This document shows positions 1-34,936 of a stretch of 64,000 nt of DNA, piece by piece. Positions within the stretch are counted from its first letter, which is position 1; every line of letters starts with the position of its first letter. A program made the position numbers and the translations under genes. The stretch covers positions 38,078,301 through 38,142,300 of the forward strand of contig OX463855.1 of the NCBI GenBank assembly GCA_949825065.1. The letters are read 5' to 3'. The notes under the pieces are model-generated. The model worked only from the letters and a program-made list of their open reading frames with translations, ran no database searches and was not told where the DNA came from. The stretch is from Odontocerum albicorne. Its lineage: Eukaryota > Arthropoda > Insecta > Trichoptera > Odontoceridae.

Positions 1-745
1 TAAAAAATCTTTAAAATCCGAAAAGTTACGAGGGTTTATAGTCGAGCGCGCCGGTCGAAAAATGACCTGAGTTTCGCAGCTTTCGGCTCGTCTATTATTA
101 TGGTAGTAGCCTTATTTTCCAACAATTCTCGTCCAATAGGATTTCTTGAAATAATGAATTGATATTTTTTGAAACTATTCCCCGTAATAACTCCAAAACG
201 AATAAACCGATTTTAATGAATAAGTACTTATTCTCTTTGTTATACCTTTCTCTATAGCCGGTACTAGAATTATTTCAATCGATTCATTTTTTAGATTTGT
301 TTCACTCCTCTAAAGACAATAAATGGATTTTTAATTTCAACAAGTCGCCATCTTTTTTATAATTATTATTTTTTTATTATTCTTGTACCGAACATAGCCA
401 CATGCTTTCTGAGTAAAACAATTTAGTTTTTTTTTTCAAACTTGTACAACAGCCACAATTACGTGCATAATGGACCCCCTCCATGTATGGGCGGCCTTAC
501 TTCCGACTAAATAACAATAAAAATATTATTTTTTTTATCATGAAAATGTTTTTAAAAGACAAATAAATATGTCTAAAAAAACAACAATTTAAAAAAATAG
601 CTCGTTCCCTGAAAAAAAAACTTTAAAATCGTCGATTTTTCGGTCCACGAAATGAGAATACCACCTTAATAAGAATAAATACGCGAACCACAACATAAAT
701 AATATCCACAATGTGGTATAATGTTTTACCACAAAGCTGTCATAT
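1..745. other. AT-rich non-coding stretch
   Basis: Homopolymer-rich AT sequence without a credible exon, RNA gene or recognisable element. If exon 9 splices onward, this is intron of the host gene. Confidence 0.5.
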
Positions 746-769
746 TTGGGAAGAACCGCATTAAATTTA

Positions 770-1185
770 TTTTGTCACCATTTACTGAAATGTGGGGCCA
801 AATTATACATACATACCACCACACCATATCTATGTCAGGGTAAGCAGAGAGGACAGAAAATCAGACTTTTCTATCTTGAAATACTCGTACATCCCTCGTC
901 TCTTCCATATGTAAACATCTTCTCATGCGATTCCTTCGATTTCCCTGAGTCGATACGTTACATTTTTTCAAAATATCATTCACTTTACCCAACCACGCTT
1001 TCATTGATTTCTCCCTGCCACACCTTCCACTCACATTTGCGCTGTATATACATTTGTTTTGTTAGTCTTTCTTCATTCATTCTACATGCACAAACCATTT
1101 TAGATTGCTCTAATTTATCTAAATCAACACGTCAGCAATAAATTCACATTCGTCTGTAATTATTTCATTACTATAAATCACATTA
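770..1185 (-). pseudogene. Non-LTR retrotransposon C-terminal relic (LINE family R)
   Basis: The minus strand, across frameshifts and stops, reads like the tail of a LINE reverse transcriptase (MNEERLTKQMY, then NRRNRMRR, ending near a Leu-Pro motif). The same sequence recurs at 17.7, 25.1, 31.4, 36.4, 49.8 and 60.5 kb. It is degenerate and no full-length element is present. Confidence 0.6.
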
Positions 1186-1206
1186 ATCAAGGAGTATCGG
1201 CATATA

Positions 1207-1268
1207 GAACATTTTTATGTTGAGGAACGTTTTTATGTTGTGGAACGTTTTTATGTTGTGGAACGTTT
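1207..1268 (+). repeat. 19-bp tandem repeat, 3 copies
   Basis: A unit of the form GAACGTTTTTATGTTGTG repeats at about 19-bp spacing, the first copy slightly diverged. Confidence 0.7.
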
Positions 1269-1344
1269 TTTTTAAAGCCACAATTAAAAATAATATTTAC
1301 ATGCATTTCGATTTATGTAAAAAGAAATAAAATAAATTATGTAA

Positions 1345-2040
1345 TAAAACACTTATTTTATATTTTTGTGTTCATCACTGGTTTATTTTGATTTTACTAC
1401 CGGTTTCGAAAACATCCGGCTTCATCGTCAGGGGAAATAAATTAAATTGCTTACAATATATTTCCTCTGCAAGTGTATGAGAAATGAGGTAGGGGGAGAA
1501 AAGTGGGGAGAGTTGTACATAATTCAATGGTAAATGGGGCGGGGAAAAATAATCTTACGGGCAGGCCAGGGTCTGGATATCCAAGAGGGGGGGGGGGGGG
1601 ATTTTAAATGGGAAACATATTTAGCAGAGGGCTATTATTAGAATTGGTTTTATTGTTATAATATCTAGACTTAATTTTATACTTTTTCTAATCTCGAGAA
1701 TTTCCAAATTGTCAAGCTGCAATCCCCCTCGGCTTATGTGTAGAATCTGCAAACCACGATTGATATCAAAAGAATGGTTATTTTCAATTAGGTGGTTAGT
1801 GAACTCTGAAAAATTATTGTTATTTAGGCATCTTAAATATTCCTTAACTCGTTTTTCGAAATTTCTTTTCGTCCTGCCAATATAAAAATATAAGAAATCA
1901 TTACATTCCAATTTGTAAACTCCGGATTAAGTTAGTTTACTTTCCGTGTCTCTATTGTTCATAATTTTATTTTATTTGCCTTATAAAATGCTGGTTGAAT
2001 ATCTTTGGGTATTATTTTGGACACCGTTTGGGACAAATCA
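1345..2040 (-). mobile_element. Penelope-like element relic (GIY-YIG end and 3' terminal repeat)
   Basis: The minus strand from about 2040 reads KIIPKDIQPAFYKANK, a stop, then SGVYKLECNDFLYFYIG and RTKRNFEKRVKEY. This is the GIY-YIG endonuclease of EN+ Penelope-like retroelements and lines up with the better copy at 9753-10217. The longest open piece is 1911-1621. Downstream lies the terminal repeat with a hammerhead-like motif (1431-1398). A poly-C/G tract at 1588-1600 and several stops mark it as dead. Confidence 0.75.
1398..1431 (-). ncRNA. Hammerhead-ribozyme-like motif in Penelope terminal repeat
   Basis: Minus-strand RNA reads CUGACGA, a helix II region, CGAAAC, CGG, UA. It matches the conserved core CUGANGA...GAAA...UH with a tiny palindromic helix III (ACCGGU), the minimal form described for animal Penelope-like elements. 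Helix II here is weak (GAAG with UUUU). Confidence 0.6.
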
Positions 2041-2155
2041 TTATATATTTATATTAATAATAAAATAAGTATTTTCGAAGATTCAAGAAATACAATATTT
2101 GGATTTGATCAATTCTCGAAATTCGCTAACGTATAAAAGTTGTTTATTCACTTAC

Positions 2156-26741
<24,586 letters not shown>

Positions 26742-26767
26742 GGCAGCATTTGTCTCATTAAAAGAAT
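26742..26767 (-). promoter_or_regulatory. 5'-UTR segment preceded by a probable splice acceptor
   Basis: Immediately upstream of the ATG on the minus strand is a 26-nt leader, preceded by a pyrimidine-rich tract ending in CTTTCCAG (AG at 26769-26768). This looks like a real 3' splice site. The first, non-coding exon and the promoter would then lie further upstream, at higher coordinates, and are not identified. If the AG is not used, transcription would start near here. Confidence 0.6.
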
Positions 26768-26854
26768 CTGGAAAGAAAAGAAAAACATTGTTTGATTCTT
26801 CACGGATTATAATACGTGCTTAAAAATATAACAAATCCAGAAGTAACGACCAAG

Positions 26855-27560
26855 AAGCCTGCCATTTGAAGGCCCAAATGCCACAACTCCTTCAATGCAA
26901 CTGGATGGGGAAATATTACAGGCTGTGACTCATTTAAGTATCTGGGCTCACTCATTCACAAAGACGGAGGGTGCGCCGCGGATGTTGACCATAGAATAAG
27001 TGTGGGATGGGTGAAATTCAGATCGGTAACAAGAGTCTTGTGTGACCCAAAAATGCCTATAAAACTGAAAGGAAAGGTATACCAGACTATCGTTAGACCC
27101 GCAATTATGTATGGTTCAGAATGCTGGACTACGTACAGCTCCTACTCTAGGTAACTTGAAACAGCAGAAATGCGAATGCTTAATGGTGGTCGGCGGCAAT
27201 GAATGGTGGTCGGCAGGAGTATCACTGAAAGATAAAATGAAGAGCTCACGCATTCGTGGTAGCCTGGGAGTCACTGACATAAATAGTAAGCGGGAAGAGC
27301 GACAGCTGAGATGGTACGGGCACATAAGACGGAGACCACCAGACCACACTGTAAATCAGGCAATGTCTGTGGATCTTCTTCGACAGCCGTCCAGAGGAAG
27401 ACCAAAGAACTCCTGGATGACTCAATGCTTCAAAATCCTACAGAGAAACGGCCTAGATGAAAGCGACACCCAGAACCGAAGAATATACAGCCTGAGAACG
27501 AGAAGAGCCGACCCCAACAGCCTACCTAGGCAATTAGTTGGGACAGTGCCAGGAAGAAGA
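26855..27560 (+). pseudogene. RTE/CR1-like LINE C-terminal relic, copy 1
   Basis: Plus strand across stops: MQLDGEILQ, FKYLGS-like LIHKDGGCAADVDHRI, KGKVYQTIVRPAIMYGSECW, then an open stretch from 27111 with RQLRWYGHIRRRPPDHTVNQ and SRGRPKNSWMTQC. This YLGS...YGSECW...RWYGHI...GRPK order marks the region after RT in RTE/CR1-type LINEs. A second copy is inverted at 32503-33175. Confidence 0.8.
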
Positions 27561-28156
27561 AAAATATGTAACGACGAAAAGAAAGCATTGAGTTACATTC
27601 ATTGGAATTATAGTGACAAAAGCTCGATTTACGTTAACAATAAAATAATAAAAGTTCATATAATTTCGCAGGCATATCTATTAGTTGATTTATTTCTGAG
27701 TATGATAAAGGCCACCCTACAGATTTTACTTTGAGTAACTATGTAGCTTTTATCAAATGATTTTTTTTTCAATATCCTGAACACTTTAGTTAATGCCAAG
27801 TGATTGAAAAGTAAAAATAAACATTCAGTGAAATGTAAGCAAAAATATATCGTTTCTATATCGTGATATTGATTTTTCAAAATGTGTAGTCTCGAACAAG
27901 GGTTGGGTTAAAACAAATTATTTTCTTTGTATGGATTGTGTTTATGAATAAAAATCGATAGAAAATAATATTTAAGAAAATTCAAATTCAAACTACTTTT
28001 CAATGAAACACAACAGTCAAATATATAAAAAAATTATTTTGTTTTTCAATAAACCTTACAAAATTATTAAAAAAATTGTGTTGAGTAAATTTTGAATATT
28101 TACAAAATAATCTAAACATAAAAAAAATATAAAAATTCAATAAAACCAAATAAAAA
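27561..28156. other. AT-rich sequence, nothing recognised
   Basis: Runs of A and T with no gene-like or element-like signal. Confidence 0.5.
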
Positions 28157-28848
28157 GTATACTGCATTTGATCGTAAGTAAACAGTATTGAATGTTATGG
28201 TTAATATCTTTATACTTCATGTATACTGCGTTTGACCGTAATTAAACAGTATTGAATGTTATGGTTAATATATTTATACGTTATAGTTCATGTATACTGC
28301 ATTTGATCGTAACTAAACAGTATTAAATGTTATGGTTAATGTATTTATAGTTCATGTATACTGCATTTGATCATAACTAAACAGTATTAAATGTTATGGT
28401 TAATATATTTATACGTTATAGTTCATGTATACTGCATTTGATCATAACTAAACAGTACTAAATGTTATGGTTAATGTCTTTATAGTTCATGTATATTACA
28501 TTTGATCATAACTAAACAGTTTTAAATGTTATGGTTAATGTCTTTATACGTTATAGTTCATGTATACTGCACTTGATCGTAACTAAACGGTACTAAATGT
28601 TATGGTTAATGTCTTTATAGTTCATGTATACTACATTTGATCATAACTAAACAGTATTAAATGTTATGGTTAATGTCTTTATACATTATAGTTCATGTAT
28701 ACTGCATTTGATCGTAACTAAACAGTATTAAATGTTATTGTTAATGTCTTTATACGTTATAGTTCATGTATACTGCATTTGATCGTAACTTAACAGTATT
28801 AAATGTTATGGTTAATCTCTTTATAGTTCATGTATACTGCATTTTATT
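28157..28848 (+). repeat. Satellite-like array of alternating 64- and 71-bp units
   Basis: Units start GTATACTGCATTTGATCGTA at 28157, 28221, 28292, 28356, 28427, 28491, 28562, 28626, 28697, 28768 and 28832. Spacings are 64, 71, 64, 71, 64, 71, 64, 71, 71, 64. The longer form carries an extra seven bases near TATACGTTATAG. A dimer of 135 bp is the higher-order unit. Related units are at 34937-35700. Confidence 0.93.
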
Positions 28849-29224
28849 ATGAAAAAAAAACGATTATTATCGTTTTTTTTTTTAAACTATTTTTGTGATT
28901 TTTTCCCCATGCTTTTTGAGAATTTGTGACGTTGTACCTGTCTGATTCCGTCTTTTATATTTTTTATTTGTTTTTCAATGATTTGTCTTTTGTGTTTGTA
29001 TTTTTGTGGAGTGCGGCCTGTGCGCCTGTGGACGGCCCCGTATTGTGTTGGTAACATGTGATTTTACGATTCGATACCGGTTTCATTCTAAATATTTTTG
29101 TTGTATTGTGTCATTTTTTTATTTGTATATTCTGTCATACTTAATGTGATGAACACTCAATACTTTACATTCTTTGTTATTTTTGTAATAAGGAACATTG
29201 TACCGTTTACTTATAAATAAATAA

Positions 29225-29415
29225 AAAAAATTGTTGTAATTAGAGGTACTTGGTTTACAATGGAAAATCGTCGTTGCTGGGCCTCGTAGTCGAGGATCCC
29301 CTCGCAATTCCAGTCGGAAAGCAAAGTTATGGCGTGGAGTTTGTTTTTGTTTGTGAGTAAACCGTTGCACACCTGCAAACTCATCGGTCTTACTGCTGTA
29401 CTGGGTTAGATGGCA
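29225..29415. repeat. Dispersed repeat Y, copy 1
   Basis: Shares CGTTGCTGG, TAGTCGAGGATC, GTGGAGTTTGTTTTT and GCAAACTCA blocks with 30945-31135. Identity unknown, possibly a SINE. Confidence 0.55.
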
Positions 29416-29439
29416 CACCAAAATGAGACGATTGGAACA

Positions 29440-29640
29440 CACCGGTATGTTTTTTTTTTCTCTTTTTAAAATAAAATACATGACAGAAGTCATAGGTATC
29501 CTCATACCCCCCCCCCTCCGAATACTAGGCGGAAAAAAACCTGTATCATTCGAGGAGAGTAGCACAAAGCGGGTTTCGAACTGGCGACCTTATGTACGTT
29601 ACCACGCTGCCATGGACCTCACAATAGAAAATATGCACAG
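29440..29640 (-). mobile_element. SINE-2 copy
   Basis: Plus-strand text CATTCGAGGAGAGTAGCAC, GGGTTTCGAACTGGCGACC and GCCATGGACCTC is the reverse of a tRNA-like head. The family block ACTAGGCGGAAAAA is at 29522. Confidence 0.7.
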
Positions 29641-30194
29641 AAGAAACTCTAATATAGAAAAAGATAAGATAATTCAGATAACGTAAGTGAGAGTTGATGA
29701 TGTTATGCACCAATGTATTTTTTTTTCTGAAAGATTTATTATAATAATGCAATTATACGATTGTCCAATTTAAAGTTATTGAAGAAGAAAATGACATTTT
29801 CATTAAATGTTCTGCATCCAATGTAAATATTTTGTTTAAAAACAACTTGGTGAAATAACTAGGAAAGCAGTCTCCCATGGGATACAAAGTTCAGAATAAA
29901 TAAAGTTTTGAGAATGTTTCTCCATAATACAGTTTGGAATACAATTGTTTTAGAGATAGAACGAAACGGGTAATGCAATTTTATCACAACATCGCAAAAC
30001 GAATTTGTCGGGCAAAAATTCAATACGGGCAAAATTGTCGGGCAAGAATCCCCTTGAAAATTCACTTTTCATTTTAGTTAATGGAGAAACCGAGAACAAT
30101 TTATGTTGGCGACAATTTATTTGGATTCTATAAGAACTAGTATGAAATTTAATTTTGTTAACCTACTATTATATTTTTTATTTGTTCTTCATCT

Positions 30195-30890
30195 TCATGT
30201 CAGGTCCCCCCAACATTGACTATCACCTGAAAGAAGGCATCTTTGATCCGGCAGCCCGAAAAAGATCCCCGACGCTCATTATACCAGTCCAATCACGTAT
30301 ATTACGGAGCCAGGAGATTTGCCTCCTGCCAACACCTTGTAGGGAATACCGTCGTCCATAAATATTGTCAACACGCACGGTCAACGACCGACGAAGCAAC
30401 CTTTGGATATGTCCAAAGTTCGCATACCAGAACATCAATATTGTTTACACGCAAATAATATTTACGTTACATTCCACGGTGGAAAGAGAACGCATCGCGT
30501 TGTCTCACCGTTTTCGCCAATAAATATTCTACCCACTTTATTATCCGCAACGTCTGCAAACACCTCTGCACGCGCAGGAGTGAGATAAAGTATATATTGC
30601 GGGCGCATTCACGCACATCTATAAATACCTACTTATCGACAAATAAAGATTTTTATTCACTTGACCATTCATTGCTGTTTACTATTCATTGATTGTTCAC
30701 TCTCACTTTCCGCATTCCTGAATCGACGTATTTTATTTTAAATACAAAACAATCATAATCATCACGACGTATCAATAAAGCAACCCGCTAAAACCTCTTC
30801 GACCCTTTATTTTGCATTAGATGATCAGGTGCAGTTATTGTATTTTTCTCCTCTAAGCACATGACCCAAATTTTATTTGTTAATTGAGAA
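30195..30890 (-). pseudogene. LINE tail split by a solo LTR
   Basis: The minus strand at 30337-30223 encodes GVGRRQISWLRNIRDWTGIM and SVGDLFRAAGSK, a tail found at the end of several arthropod LINE proteins. The sequence continues after the LTR at 30793. The uninterrupted relative is at 39195-39470, which fixes the insertion point exactly. Confidence 0.75.
30338..30792 (+). mobile_element. Solo LTR (Gypsy-like), 455 bp
   Basis: Flanked by ACCT at 30334-30337 and 30793-30796. Homologous over its length to 7968-8431: same start (TGTAGGGAATACC), the shared core GTCAACGACCGACG, TATAAATACCTAC, an AATAAAG signal and a CGCTAAA end. No gag/pol sequence. Confidence 0.88.
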
Positions 30891-30944
30891 AATTATAATT
30901 AGTAAAATTAAAATTAAAAGCTTTGATGTATCTACGTTCTTTAT

Positions 30945-31135
30945 TTTCGTTGCTGGACCTTGTAGTCGAGGATCTCCTCGTCATGCCAATGTCGGTTAAG
31001 TTGGAAAGCGAGGCTGTGTCGTGGAGTTTGTTTTTTTGTGAGTGATCCGTTGCATACCAGCAAACTCACTGGATCCGATGGTACCTCAAGTGAGACGATC
31101 GGAAGGAGTTGCCGCATGGTAGTTATCCCACAAGG
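30945..31135. repeat. Dispersed repeat Y, copy 2
   Basis: See copy 1 at 29225. The shared blocks are in the same order and orientation. Confidence 0.55.
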
Positions 31136-31149
31136 GTGCGTTGTGTTCA

Positions 31150-31260
31150 ATGAAAGTGCTATATATGATTCGCTCGGGCGATACTATAACTGGCAAACGT
31201 GATTTGTTTAAAAACAGTGGGTTCGAATCCCGAGTCAGAGTCTCCTTGAGGAAAACTTGT
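31150..31260 (+). mobile_element. SINE-3-like copy
   Basis: GATTCGCTCGGGCGATACTA, then GTGGGTTCGAATCCCGAGTC (box B type) and a CTCCTTGAGGAAAACTTGTT body. A similar head is at 63830 onward. Confidence 0.6.
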
Positions 31261-31261
31261 T

Positions 31262-31600
31262 CTCTAAAGCATCATGGCATTCTTCCCGAATGCGTAACAT
31301 GACAATTTCCTTCAGCAAGCTCAAGTTAGTCTTCCTGATTTCTAAACTCTTCCCAAATGGGCGATATGACAAATTCCTGCAACAAGTTCAAGTCAACGAC
31401 TTGTTGTATAAATGTGTATACATTTTTGGACATCCTATACATGCATACCATTGAGCCGTCTCACTGTCAGGAAAGTCAGAGAGGATAAAGCGCTAGACTT
31501 TCCTATCTCGACACACATCCTTAGCCTCTTCTACATCAATTCACCTTCTTATACAACTTCTACAATGTCTCTGACTTTCCACACTCCCTTCTTTAAAAAT
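31262..31600 (-). pseudogene. LINE family R 3' end with two 67-bp units
   Basis: The minus strand ends the LINE frame near 31450, then continues into two copies of the 67-bp unit (TTTAGAAATCAGGAAGACTA type) that forms a 12-copy array after the same LINE end at 50036. Confidence 0.7.
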
Positions 31601-31642
31601 AAATTTACTAGATACAACTATATTATTCTTGATCTTCCTATC

Positions 31643-31768
31643 ACAAGAGCACAAACAAGTATTGTTTGTGCTCCACTGATGATGGGGTGAAAGCCTTGAA
31701 ACTGGTAGCGTTATACCGTTACATAAAGTGGAATAAACGGCGTTTGATAAAACAAATTACAATCTCTT
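31643..31768 (+). mobile_element. Penelope 3' terminal fragment with hammerhead-like motif
   Basis: From GCACAAACAAGTATTGTTTG to the ACAAATTACAAT end. The motif at 31676-31707 reads CUGAUGA, UGGGGUGAAAGCCUU, GAAAC, UGGUA, the only copy with the canonical CUGAUGA core. Confidence 0.72.
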
Positions 31769-31769
31769 A

Positions 31770-32500
31770 ATTATTTTTAGTATATGCAAATCAAATGCGA
31801 AAATCTATGGTTATTTATACCAGGTGTGTAAGCAACGGTTGCATATGTAAATCGTGGATTAAGAAGCCGGTATCAATGACATACAATATTTGGGCAAGTG
31901 GGTCATCGAGTCAATTGACCCATTGGTTCATAATTGGAGGGAAAAGAGTCTATTATTCTTGTGACGTGTTAGCATATATTTAATTGCCGATCGAGCCAAA
32001 GTGAATGGTGTGCAAATGATATGCGTAATGTGCGATATTCCATAAAGATTATTGTTAACAGCAAAAAGAAAGTAAATCTAATTAATATGCAAGACTTGTT
32101 TGATGGCGTTCAAAGACCTTAAGAAGAACACTAAAAAAACAGCGAATAGCAACAAAATTACTTTTTTATTGATGAAAAATAATGAATATTTGAAATTCAT
32201 GTTAATACATCAATTTTATTATACTAATATAATTTTCTGGATAACTTACGCTGACATGGAATGAACAATTGTTGTCAAAAGGACGAGTCCTCAGATTTTA
32301 GTAATTTTATCGTGATTATGATAATAGACCACAGTAACAAACTGCCACCAAATAATGTGAATCATGGTCTGTAAGTGGTTACTGACTTTATTTACTTAGA
32401 CTCTAGTATTTTCAACAATGGAGGGTGCGAGGCTGAAGTGAAATGAAAAGTTGGAATGACAAAAATGCGATGTCTTCTTCTTGTTCCTGGCACTGCCCCA
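31770..32500. other. Unassigned AT-rich sequence
   Basis: No supported feature was recognised. Confidence 0.5.
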
Positions 32501-32502
32501 AC

Positions 32503-33175
32503 TCATTGCCTAGGTAGGATGTTGGGGTCGGCTCTCTTCGTTCTCAGGCTGTATATTCTTCGGTTGATGTCGCTTTCATCAAGGCCGTTTCTCTGCAGGA
32601 TTTTGGAGCATTGAGTCATCCAGGAGTTCTTTGATCTTCCTCTGGACGGCTGTCGAGGAAGATCCACAGACATTGCCTGATTTACAGTGCGGTCTGGTGG
32701 TCTCCGTCTTATGTGCCCGTACCATCTCAGCTGTCGCTCTTCCCGCTTACTATTTACTCGTATGTCAGTGACCCCCAGGCTACCACGAATGTGTAAGCTC
32801 TTGATTTTATCATTCAGTGATACTCCTACCGACCACCTATGCATTCGCATTTCTTCTGTTTCAAGTTGCCTAGAGTAGGAGCTGTACATATTCCAGCATT
32901 CTGAGCCATACATAATTGCGGGTCTAACGATAGTCTGGTATACCTTTCATTTCAGTTTTATAGGCATTTTTGGGTCACACAAGACTCCTGTTACCGATCT
33001 GAATTTCATCCATCCCACACTTATTATATGATCAACATCCGCGGCGCATCCTCCGTCTTTGTAAATGAGAGAGCCCAGATACTTAAATGAGTCACAGCCG
33101 GTTAATATTTCTCCATCCAGTTGCATTGTAGGAGTTGTGGAATTTGGGTCTTCAAATGGCAGGTGCAGATATTGT
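32503..33175 (-). pseudogene. RTE/CR1-like LINE C-terminal relic, copy 2
   Basis: Minus strand: FEDPNSTTPTMQLDGEIL, CDSFKYLGSLIYKDGGCAAD, then MYGSECWNMYSSYSRQLETE, RQLRWYGHIRRRPPDRTVNQ and SRGRSKNSWMTQCSKILQRN. Better preserved than copy 1 and in the opposite orientation. Split into two open pieces with one frame break near 32930. Confidence 0.82.
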
Positions 33176-33189
33176 CTTTTTCCTACTAT

Positions 33190-33680
33190 TTTTTTTACAG
33201 ATAAAAATGAGATGTCAAAGGTGGAAAAGATATGGAAGAGCAGAACTATCACCATCTCTCGTCTTCGCAATATTCATGTATGGCGCGGAGACGTAGAATA
33301 GATCCATTTGAAATGTGGTGCTAGAGAAGGATGTTACAAATGCCATGGACAGCAAGGAGAACTAACGCCTCAACTCTTGAAGAACTGAGAATCACCGGCA
33401 GATTGTCGACAATATGCCTTCGACGAGTCCTCCGATTCTTTGGGTACATTACTCATGGCCAAGGAGACAGTTTGGAGAGTTGTGTGGTTACTGGAAACGT
33501 GGAAGAACGACGCACAAGAGGAAGAGTTCCAATGCGTTGGAATGACTAAGTGAGAGGCACAACTTGATTACCCTTAACAACTTCCGAATGAAGAGGAGTC
33601 GTCAGAGGCTATCATGAAAGTCACGATGCTCAGTCATGAGCTGCACGACAGGATGTATCGCTCTGTTAGCAGGTAAGCTC
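33190..33680 (+). pseudogene. Second LINE type, C-terminal relic
   Basis: Plus strand: TLEELRITGRLSTICLRRVL, RFFGYITHGQGDSLE, RRTRGRVPMRWND, stop, then a LPLTT-like and SHELHDRM tail. The FGYITHG (usually FGHI-R) and R-RGR--RW-D motifs are the LINE C-terminal landmarks. Related to 51360-51665. Confidence 0.72.
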
Positions 33681-33846
33681 ATATTTATGATATAGACAAT
33701 CGCAAGGTATTTGTTCTCCGTTAACTGACTAGTATTATGAGTCTTAATAATTAGTAACTGGGATTCAAGAAAAAGTAAAAGACGAAATCAATATTCTCTT
33801 AAGAATCCGCACAATGTTGTCACCAAGCGCATCTCAATATCTCTTA

Positions 33847-34348
33847 GGCCTTGGCCACACAGGAAGGAGCCTCGCTTAATGCTTAGAGCTATGTTGCGAG
33901 TTAAGCGACATATCCTAGCGAACCAACGTACCGCATACTATCGCAGTGGCCATAATGCACGCTTCGAACCACGTTACATGACGATTAGTCATCGAGTGAA
34001 TCTCATAGCGAACAGACGTGTTGGTTAATTTACAAGATGGCGGAAGTTTTAATGACAGCTGTGTATAAAAGGAAGCCTTTGTGAAACGCATCGAGCAAAT
34101 TATAGAAAATGTACTTGTAATAAAATCACTTTGGAATGAAGTTGCACAGAAAGTAAATAAAGATGGAGTAAGTTATAATGAAATTTGTTAGTTTTGAGAG
34201 TGACATCGAGCGTTGACTCAACCGCTCCCAACTGTCAAATGAATTTGTGCGTAGCACTTTGATGTGGCCAGGCATGAAGTCACCTAGTATAGAGTCACGT
34301 AAAATCTGGCTTAGCATCCAAAGGAAGCATTTTGGTGTGACCTCGGCC
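33847..34348. mobile_element. PIF/Harbinger-like non-autonomous element, 502 bp
   Basis: TTA at 33844-33846 and 34349-34351 flank imperfect inverted ends GGCCTTGGCCACAC and GTGTGACCTCGGCC. TTA duplications are characteristic of PIF/Harbinger. Plus-strand codons near 34075-34170 (KRIEQIIENVLVIKSLWNEV, AQKVNKDG) resemble the MADF domain of the Myb-like protein of Harbinger elements; no transposase remains. Confidence 0.8.
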
Positions 34349-34379
34349 TTAAACAACAATTTATTCATGCATCCTTAAA

Positions 34380-34936
34380 AATATACCCGTTGTTATCGCT
34401 CGAATTCTGGAAGGAAGTTTATTACGGAGCAAAGGTCTTCGGGAAATTTCCTACGACTGTGTCTATATCCTCACTGTCTCAATAATTAATAGTATTTACT
34501 TCTGTTAGTAACTATTTTATTACTAACAGAAGTATATAAATTAATAAATAGTTCCAGCTCCACAAAATGCTTTTACGCCGTATCTTAATAGTATTTTCCG
34601 ACATCCCTGTCACTAAAAAATACTTAAGACCAGGCTGCCTGAGCAAAACACAAATAATTATTGATGAACCGTTGGTATGTAGGAATTGAAATGTCAAACT
34701 TTTCGTTGCATATACAGGAAGTTTCTCTCCGACAGGAATGAATGTCGGGGTGATTTGTTTGTGGAAGTTTTGCAAACTAAGAAACCTTCTTGAAAACTAA
34801 GTTACTCAAGAAAAAGTAAAAAATAAAATAATAAAACGCTTCTTCCGAAATGACATCAATTTATTCCTTTACATATTTAATCGTGAACAACATATACTCG
34901 TATTATATATTGTACTCGTAGATCATATATTTTAAT
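34380..34936. other. Unassigned sequence with a short hairpin
   Basis: A small inverted repeat ACTTCTGTTAGTAA / TTACTAACAGAAGT lies at about 34498-34534. Nothing else recognised. Confidence 0.55.

Noticed and set aside
2148..2155. TGA at 2150-2148 as the certain end of the host protein
   Set aside because: The preceding GTAAGTGA is a strong donor in the same phase as all others; kept only as an alternative C-terminus.
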